A stretch of DNA of 64,000 bases from Sulfidibacter corallicola (GTDB taxonomy: Bacteria; Acidobacteriota; Holophagae; Acanthopleuribacterales; Acanthopleuribacteraceae), in the NCBI RefSeq assembly GCF_017498545.1, contig NZ_CP071793.1:5791001-5855000 (forward strand). Reading direction: 5' to 3'. Within the stretch, counting starts at the first letter, position 1. The number at the start of each line of letters is the position of its first letter. The position numbers and the translations under genes are program-made. Below the pieces are notes generated by a model. That model had not been told where the DNA came from and did not search any database. It saw nothing but the letters and a program-made list of their open reading frames with translations. Below, one piece after another: positions 58,733-64,000 of this stretch.

Positions 58733-58748
58733 AGCGAGGGTTGTGCCA
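58733..58748 (-). promoter_or_regulatory. Sigma-54 promoter of hcp
   Basis: Read on the minus strand TGGCACAACCCTCGCT has a perfect TGGCAC and TCGCT at -12, GG and GC 12 bases apart. Predicted start is near 58722, 47 bases ahead of the hcp ATG. Confidence 0.85.
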
Positions 58749-58831
58749 ACTTTGTAAATCGATGTGAAAAAGCGAGTTGAGCGATTGCCCCTGAAAATGT
58801 GTTTTGTTTTCTGTTTGTAATGCGGGAACCG

Positions 58832-58849
58832 TGTTCGCGATGTCGAACA
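58832..58849. promoter_or_regulatory. Candidate activator-binding palindrome upstream of hcp
   Basis: TGTTCG (58832-58837) and CGAACA (58844-58849) form a perfect inverted repeat with a 6-base centre. The centre is about 118 bases upstream of the predicted hcp start, a typical position for a sigma-54 activator. Confidence 0.6.
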
Positions 58850-59064
58850 AGCTTTGGCAGCCTGGGGAACCCAAATGCGGAACAACGGATGCCGCATCCT
58901 GAACAGGCACTCTCGTCGTTCGACATTGGTGCGTCTCCCGCGATCACGTGGGAGCCGTGGCTACGTCCCCTTTCGATAAGGGTTCCCGCCGGCTCCATTG
59001 CACCGTGGATGACGGAAAATGACGGGAATGTTATGCTGGCTCGGTAAAGGGGAGGCACGGGATC

Positions 59065-59562
59065 ATGGGATTTGTCGCACGGTTTTTTCTGTTGGTTTTC
59101 GTGCTCACGATGAGCGAATTCTACCTGTTGATGTTTGTCGCACAACATACGTCCCTGCTGCTCACGGTGCTCCTGAGTGTGTTGACGGGTGTGCTGGGTG
59201 GCATGCTGGTACGAGCCCAGGGGCTGCGCTGTCTTCGCGACATTCAGCGTGCGATGGCGGCCGGTGAGATCCCGGCCAATGAAATCGTCTCCGGTCTGAT
59301 TCTGGTCGTGATCGGCACCTTGTTGCTCACCCCGGGTTTCATCACCGACACCTTGGCCTTCACGATGCTCGTGCCGCCCATCCGTCTTTGGACTGCCAAT
59401 CGCCTGGTGGGCTACTTCAAGAAGCGCGTTGTCTTGCACAAGAGCGGTTCCTTCGGTACAGGGGCCTCGGGATTTCGCCGTTCACCCGATGGCGGCGTGG
59501 TGATCGATGTGGAAGGGGAAGATGTCGCGCCGTCGCCCAACGGTCGTATCGATTCGCCCTGA
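59065..59562 (+). CDS. fxsA: FxsA-family membrane protein
   Basis: A 165-aa inner-membrane protein of the FxsA family (in E. coli linked to phage T7 exclusion). Four hydrophobic segments are seen, with the family block MSEFYLLMFVAQHTSLLLTVLLSVLTGVLGGMLVRAQG and the highly conserved GTLLLTPGFITDTLAFTMLVPPIR. The C terminus is soluble. GGAGG stands nine bases before the ATG. Its stop is 25 bases from the end of the convergent heparinase-like gene. Physiological role is not known. Confidence 0.9.
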   Translation: MGFVARFFLLVFVLTMSEFYLLMFVAQHTSLLLTVLLSVLTGVLGGMLVRAQGLRCLRDIQRAMAAGEIPANEIVSGLILVVIGTLLLTPGFITDTLAFTMLVPPIRLWTANRLVGYFKKRVVLHKSGSFGTGASGFRRSPDGGVVIDVEGEDVAPSPNGRIDSP

Positions 59563-59586
59563 TTATTTCGAGTCCAAGGGCGAAGC

Positions 59587-61608
59587 TCAGATCGCCTCGT
59601 CGTTCGCGGTTTTTTCTTCGATGAGGATTTCGGTGGTCAGCACCGCTTCCCGTTCCACCGTGACCGTCAGTACCGGGATTCGCGAACGTTCCCAATAGTG
59701 TCGCGACTCCCATTCCTCCACCAGCGCCATGCGTGGCGATTCCGTGGTCGCATGGATCCTGATTTTGGCCATCGAGGAGCGGGCCCCGGTGGGCGTCAAA
59801 ACCCAATCGCCGGGCATCAGGCGCCAGCGGAGCGTCGCCGAGTCGTCGAATCCCGCAATGCGATCCGTGATACACCAGCGGGATTCGGTGGCCGTGATTT
59901 CGCGAATGTGGAGACAGCCCCGATCGTCGCGATAGCTGCCGGCCCACTGTAGTCCTTCTTCGCCTCGGTGGAGCGGCTGATTCTCCTCCACGTTGGTCCA
60001 GCAGCCGAACAGGAATTTTCCAATCCTGGGCATCTGGTCGCGGTCTTCGAACGTGACGCAGTTGTGGCTGGGCGTTCCGGAGAGGAATCGGTAACAGGTG
60101 TCGTCGTCGTTATAGCTGTAAGAGCCCGAGTCTCGCAGCAGATTTCGTCCATCCACCCATAGATCCAGATGGAGCGCATCGGCGTGGGCCGGTCGGAATC
60201 GATTCTTCGTGGCGCGAACAAATCCTCTGGTTCGACCGGTGTCCATGAGAACCAGACCGAACTCGGGGAACGACTTGGAAGGGCGTTCCGGCGGCTTGGC
60301 CGGGTCGTCCAGAGGGTGACCCAGCCAGAACAGGGTCTCGTCATAAGGGCCCGGTTCGTAGAAGCGCTGGCCGTGAAAAAGCCAGGCCGCCCATTGGACC
60401 GAAGGGCGGAAGTCGCGGTATCCGCAGGAGCTGAGGCGAAAAACGAAAGAGCCGTCGTTGGTTCCGAGGTTGGGGGCATCGCCGCTCTGTGGGTCGGTCA
60501 GGTGATAGAGCCACATGGTTGCCGCACGCAACCGTGAGAGAACCTCATCGGCGAAAGAGGGCAGTTTCCAGGCTTGGCGGAAGTGCTCCACCAGGGAATA
60601 GGTGTCCAGCATCAAGCGGTGGTAGGTAGTGGAATACTGGGAAAACCCACCGTCGGGAGTGATGAGTTTGAGAGCCCGTTCTTCCAGGAGGCGTCGGCCC
60701 ATCTGGGCCCATTTTTCACCAGTGGCGCGGTGCTGGGGCGAGGCGGAGACGCGCAGGAGCCAGTTGCCTGCCAGAAACAGTCCCGCGGCCTCGCTGGTAC
60801 CGTGGTTGTTGTCCTGAGCCAGGGCGTAGCGGATATTGCCGGCGATGCGTCTACCGTGCTCGTAGGCGAACCGAATCGTGGCTTCGCGCGGCTGTTCCAA
60901 GCTGTCCAGCAGCCAGCCGGTCAGCATCACGTGCAGCAGACGCAGGGCGGTTTCCTGCCCGCATTTCCAATTGGGACCGAGGTTGCTGGGGTTGCGCTCC
61001 GTCCAGTCCGCGAGCCACGCATTCAGGAATTCCAGGTGTTGGCGCTCCCCGGTAATGCGCCAGGCCCGGGCGAACAGGGGCGCCCAACCGAACCGGGACG
61101 CTTCCCATATGTTTTTGATGTCGCCCTGGCCGCTATCGAAGTCGTTCAAGGCGGTCCAATGCCGCTGGGGGTTACCGGCTCCCGTGCCATTGAAGGGGTT
61201 TGCGAACCAGTTCGGCGGCGAGCCCACGTGCTTTTCGTGGCGACCGTAGTACAGGACTCGCCCGCGATGCAAGGCGCCCACTTCCGCCAAGAGCGGACGC
61301 CACCACGAATCGGGCAGCTCGGTGGGCTCCGATGATTGGGGCTCGAAAAAGATGTCGCACCAGGGGGTGCCGCTCGGGAAGCTCCAGCGCCGCAGCCCGC
61401 TTTTCAACGTGGCGCGGTAGAAGGCTACGTAGAGCACGTTGCGCCAGCCCAACAAAGGCAAGGTGCGGGTCAGGTATCCCAATCGTTCGAAAAACGCAGG
61501 TGCGGCCTTGGTTGGTGGTGCCGAGGTCGACACGACCGTGTCTGTCGTGTCCGGATTCAAGCTCATCCTTTCCTGATGGGCAGGATCTGAGTCAAAATTG
61601 TCGATCAT
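59587..61608 (-). CDS. Heparinase II/III family polysaccharide lyase-like protein
   Basis: A 673-aa protein of the heparinase II/III fold. Residues about 100-390 are an alpha/alpha toroid (NWFANPFNGTG; YALAQDNNHGTSEAAGLFLAGNWLL; FSQYSTTYHRLMLDTY) and about 400-673 the beta-sandwich part (SHNCVTFEDRDQMPR). Asn and His of NNHGT and Tyr of YHRL are candidate catalytic residues. There is no signal peptide at the N terminus, so location is uncertain. Such genes often sit in exopolysaccharide clusters; here an O-antigen-ligase-like gene lies upstream on the same strand. Start ATG 61608 has AGAGGG upstream. Confidence 0.85.
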   Translation of the reverse strand: MIDNFDSDPAHQERMSLNPDTTDTVVSTSAPPTKAAPAFFERLGYLTRTLPLLGWRNVLYVAFYRATLKSGLRRWSFPSGTPWCDIFFEPQSSEPTELPDSWWRPLLAEVGALHRGRVLYYGRHEKHVGSPPNWFANPFNGTGAGNPQRHWTALNDFDSGQGDIKNIWEASRFGWAPLFARAWRITGERQHLEFLNAWLADWTERNPSNLGPNWKCGQETALRLLHVMLTGWLLDSLEQPREATIRFAYEHGRRIAGNIRYALAQDNNHGTSEAAGLFLAGNWLLRVSASPQHRATGEKWAQMGRRLLEERALKLITPDGGFSQYSTTYHRLMLDTYSLVEHFRQAWKLPSFADEVLSRLRAATMWLYHLTDPQSGDAPNLGTNDGSFVFRLSSCGYRDFRPSVQWAAWLFHGQRFYEPGPYDETLFWLGHPLDDPAKPPERPSKSFPEFGLVLMDTGRTRGFVRATKNRFRPAHADALHLDLWVDGRNLLRDSGSYSYNDDDTCYRFLSGTPSHNCVTFEDRDQMPRIGKFLFGCWTNVEENQPLHRGEEGLQWAGSYRDDRGCLHIREITATESRWCITDRIAGFDDSATLRWRLMPGDWVLTPTGARSSMAKIRIHATTESPRMALVEEWESRHYWERSRIPVLTVTVEREAVLTTEILIEEKTANDEAI

Positions 61609-61735
61609 CGAAAGAACCCTCTATTTCGGCACGATTACCAGCAGGAATCGGGAATGTATTCCGAAACATGTGTCGATCTGTCGGCCGAAGTCGGGATGTT
61701 GAAAACCTGAGAAACTGATAATCCATGTAGGCCCG

Positions 61736-63091
61736 TTAACGAGGGAGGGTCTCACTCAATCCGCTGCGAGCGGCCATGAGCGGCATTTGCCGAGGCGATT
61801 GGGGAGCCTGGGCCCTGGTGCTCTGTTGGTGCAACTCGTTTCCGCGTCGATCGACCCGCGCGATCAGATAGCCGACGATGCCCCAGAAGATGGCACTGTT
61901 CTGAAAGCTGCCGAAAATCGCGTTTGGAGAGAACATCGCCACGATAATGGCGCTGGGGACCACCAGGGACAGGTTTTGCAGGAAGGCTTGTTCGTGTTCG
62001 TTGGGAAAGTAGAGACGGATCCTGCGTAATCGCATGGAGATGAAATAGAGAATCATGCTGAAGACGACCGGGTAGATGATGCCCGCTTCGCAGGCCATTT
62101 TCAGCCACACGTTGTGAATCGTCTGGTATTCGAACCCGAAGCGACGCAGATCCACCTGACCGAAGCCGTAACCCGTGAGCGGGCGATCGAGCAGCAGTTC
62201 GAACCCGAGAATGTACCCGTCGACCCGTCCGGAAGAAAACTTGGAGACGTTGTCCATCGTGATCGTGTCGGAGCGCAGGCGGTGTAGTTTGAAGTGTTGC
62301 TCGTATTTATCGCTCAGCGTGACGCCCAAGCTCAAAATGACCAGAAGGGTCATGGCGCCGAACCATTTGTTGACGATCCGCGAGGCGAACACGATCACAG
62401 TGAACAGCCCCACGAGCATGCCGGTGCGTCCACCGGTCAGAAGAATGGTACCCAGGATGTTCATGCTCATCAGCGTGGCCATGAAATAGAAGCGAAAGCG
62501 CGGGGAGCCCTGGGGCGTCTGTGAGGCGCGCCAGAAAATGCAGGCCAGCGCAATCGGGTAGAACAGGCTCACGCCGTTGCACCAGCCGGTCCTGGCGTAG
62601 GCGAACCCCACCATGGAAGGTGCCAAGCCGCCATGGGGCATCGGGGCGGTCCAGTTGGGGAAGCCGGTAAAGTACGATTGTATGGTGATAAACGAGAGAA
62701 TGGTGATGATGCAGGCCCCGCGCCAGAAGATCTGGATGCAATCATGGCGCGACCTGCCGAGATTGTAGAAGGTCCATACGAAGACGAAGGGTAAGGCCGA
62801 ATCCAACAACCAGCGCATCCCGCTATCCGCCGTGCCTTGAACCACACCCGGAATCGCGCTGATCATGAAGAGCATCATGCCCAAGGGCCCCAGCAGGCCG
62901 CCGATCAGGAAAAAATTCTTGAAGCGCACCGAAGTGTGCACGACGACGATCAGAACGCCCACCGTCACGAGCATGAACTTGAACAGGTAGACGTGACCTG
63001 GTGCAAAGTTGCCAAACCAGAAAACAGGTGCGGTGCCCAGATATATGGAAAAGATCCAGCTAATGATTTGATCTACGGGGTTTTGCTTCAT
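61736..63091 (-). CDS. O-antigen ligase/polymerase-like membrane protein
   Basis: A 451-aa protein with about ten to eleven membrane helices. The Wzy/WaaL-type region is seen in the periplasmic loop and the following segment GRVDGYILGFELLLDRPLTGYGFGQVDLRRFGFEYQTIHNVWLKMACEAGI (parts: RPLTGYGFGQ; IHNVWLKMACEAGI), which resembles the conserved loop of O-antigen ligases with H-N-x-W-L. It joins or polymerises glycan units at the outer face of the inner membrane. I start at ATG (complement of 63089-63091); a longer frame to 63118 is possible. It probably acts with the neighbouring heparinase-like and methyltransferase genes. Confidence 0.85.
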   Translation of the reverse strand: MKQNPVDQIISWIFSIYLGTAPVFWFGNFAPGHVYLFKFMLVTVGVLIVVVHTSVRFKNFFLIGGLLGPLGMMLFMISAIPGVVQGTADSGMRWLLDSALPFVFVWTFYNLGRSRHDCIQIFWRGACIITILSFITIQSYFTGFPNWTAPMPHGGLAPSMVGFAYARTGWCNGVSLFYPIALACIFWRASQTPQGSPRFRFYFMATLMSMNILGTILLTGGRTGMLVGLFTVIVFASRIVNKWFGAMTLLVILSLGVTLSDKYEQHFKLHRLRSDTITMDNVSKFSSGRVDGYILGFELLLDRPLTGYGFGQVDLRRFGFEYQTIHNVWLKMACEAGIIYPVVFSMILYFISMRLRRIRLYFPNEHEQAFLQNLSLVVPSAIIVAMFSPNAIFGSFQNSAIFWGIVGYLIARVDRRGNELHQQSTRAQAPQSPRQMPLMAARSGLSETLPR

Positions 63092-63506
63092 GCGTGAGTA
63101 CTTTCGGGCGCCCGGCAACTTTGGGCTTTCCGGTGCGACACCGGAAATGGACTTTGTCGTGAGGGCTCCATAGGTCAGCGAAAAGGTTCTCCTATCTTAG
63201 CACCGAACTACGGGTTGAACAGCCCGACTTGGTTTCGATGTTCCCGAACCGATCCCAATCGAGGCGACCGCCGAAGTTCGATCCCCGATAGCGGAAGTGG
63301 GTTGATCGAGGTAGATGTGCCCGCGGGGATCAACTGAACGTCGGGGAAAGGCCCCAATTTAATCTGTCTGGGTCGTGTTGAGATTGTAAGTGGCGTGAAT
63401 CGAGTCTGTTACTTGAAGTCGCCTGCACAACTCACGCAGTTCAGGTATAATCTGCCGTTCCCTTTTCAAAACAAATCTCATTTCTCGAAACCAGGATTGA
63501 CTGGCA
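63092..63506. other. Divergent intergenic region
   Basis: A 415-base gap. The only signal is a perfect TATAAT at 63446-63451 ahead of the methyltransferase gene, with a poor -35 near 63423. Nothing else is seen. Confidence 0.5.
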
Positions 63507-64000
63507 TGAAGACACAGATCGGCGAAAAAAATCCATTCGGGACAAATCGTTACGGATTTTTATGGGAGGTCCTGAACCGAGAGGAAAAGGGCTGCCACCT
63601 GGATTTCGGTGCCTACGATGGAACCGTGATCAAGAAACTGGCCGAAACGGGCGTGATCGAGAAGGGGGTCGGCGTCGATCTCAACAAGGAGGTCGTCTCG
63701 CTTTCCGAATCCGGCATGCCGGAAAACACCTCCCTGAAATTGATCGCCGCTGGAAAACCGCTTCCCTTCGACGACGATACTTTCGATTCGGTCAGCATCC
63801 TGGATGTCATCGAACACATCCACGACCAGGAATCGATTTTGAAAGAGCTGTATCGGGTGTTGAAGCCCAATGGCCTGTTCATCATCACGGTGCCCCAAAA
63901 GCATTTGTTCTCTTTTCTGGATCTGGGCAATTTGAAGTTCCGCTTCCCCCGCCTCCATCGCCACTACTACGTCAAGAAATATGGGTTCGAGGCCTACAAG
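63507..64000 (+). CDS. SAM-dependent methyltransferase (3' end outside window)
   Basis: The first 164 codons of a class I methyltransferase, cut by the window end. From ATG 63507 the frame reads MKTQIGEKNPFGTNRYGFLWEV, then the SAM motif HLDFGAYDGTVIKKL (about 35-49), the acidic GVGVDLNKEVV, and motifs FDSVSILDVIEHIHDQESILKELYRVLKPNGLFIITVP (in parts: LDVIEHIHD; LKPNGLFIITVP). This is the Methyltransf_11 pattern common in polysaccharide clusters. Substrate unknown. Confidence 0.85.

Larger units (their letters stand above)
58676..59064. other. Divergent intergenic region, hcp / fxsA
   Basis: A 389-base gap that holds the hcp leader, the sigma-54 promoter and the palindrome at 58832-58849. 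On the fxsA side, GGGGAGG stands before the ATG at 59065. I see no further element or small gene. Confidence 0.6.

Noticed and set aside
1..64000. CRISPR arrays, insertion sequences, prophage genes, tRNA and rRNA genes
   Set aside because: Looked for regular spaced repeats, transposase and integrase motifs and cloverleaf or rRNA sequence by eye; none found. A tRNAscan and repeat search would be needed to exclude short ones.

Overview
This 64 kb window is bacterial chromosome of moderately high GC. It carries dense housekeeping genes (end of the ATP synthase operon, ruvAB, argS, priA, tdk, radC, acyl-CoA carboxylase subunits) between blocks of secreted proteins, signal transduction genes and envelope glycan genes. 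The style is a large diderm genome with many sigma-54 activators, a Ser/Thr kinase with a TPR tail, an ECF42-type sigma factor, an Hcp protein and Sec-exported proteins without close textbook relatives. That fits Acidobacteriota (for example an Acanthopleuribacter/Holophagae-like lineage) or a similarly complex phylum. The placement is inference; no rRNA or other decisive marker lies in the window.

Layout: 1-1204 end of the atp operon. 1.3-3.3 kb a TrmN6-like methyltransferase and a lipoprotein solute receptor. 3.4-7.2 kb a STAS protein, then ruvA-ruvB-sigma-54 activator with overlapping reading frames. 7.7-20.7 kb a secretome island: a secreted 534-aa protein; a coupled pair of AAA ATPases, one of them membrane-spanning with an extracytoplasmic TPR domain; a very highly expressed 692-aa exported protein; a transglutaminase-elicitor-like protein; a thioredoxin-fold protein without cysteines; and two small exported proteins. 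20.9-23.8 kb a TerB-like protein and an arginyl-tRNA synthetase with an extra inserted tRNA-binding domain. 24-31.4 kb membrane and glycan genes (HTTM protein, ATP-grasp, HAD, GT2, PglD-like acyltransferase, polytopic GT-C-like protein). 32-36.3 kb a cysteine-rich type IV pilin, a membrane protein and a histidine kinase/NtrC-type regulator pair. 37.7-42.6 kb a 1614-aa activator with decayed kinase and ATPase modules fused to an intact sigma-54 module. 42.8-48.1 kb a DGPF/ECF42 pair, a DUF2461 protein and a receptor-like kinase. 48.1-54.5 kb tdk, biotin carboxylase and BCCP, priA. 55-64 kb a flippase, inositol monophosphatase, radC, hcp, fxsA, heparinase-like, O-antigen-ligase-like and a methyltransferase cut by the window end.

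A common thread is sigma-54. Four genes for exported or surface products (7731, 13663, pilin 31967, hcp 58675) each have a promoter with GG and GC exactly 12 bases apart, and most have repeated GTGTC or palindromic sites 100-220 bases upstream. Three activators with intact GAFTGA loops are encoded here, two of them with sensory inputs that look unusual. The best candidates for something undescribed are the ArgRS domain insertion, the transmembrane/soluble AAA ATPase pair inside the secretome island, the decayed-kinase giant activator, and the sigma-54-driven surface regulon.
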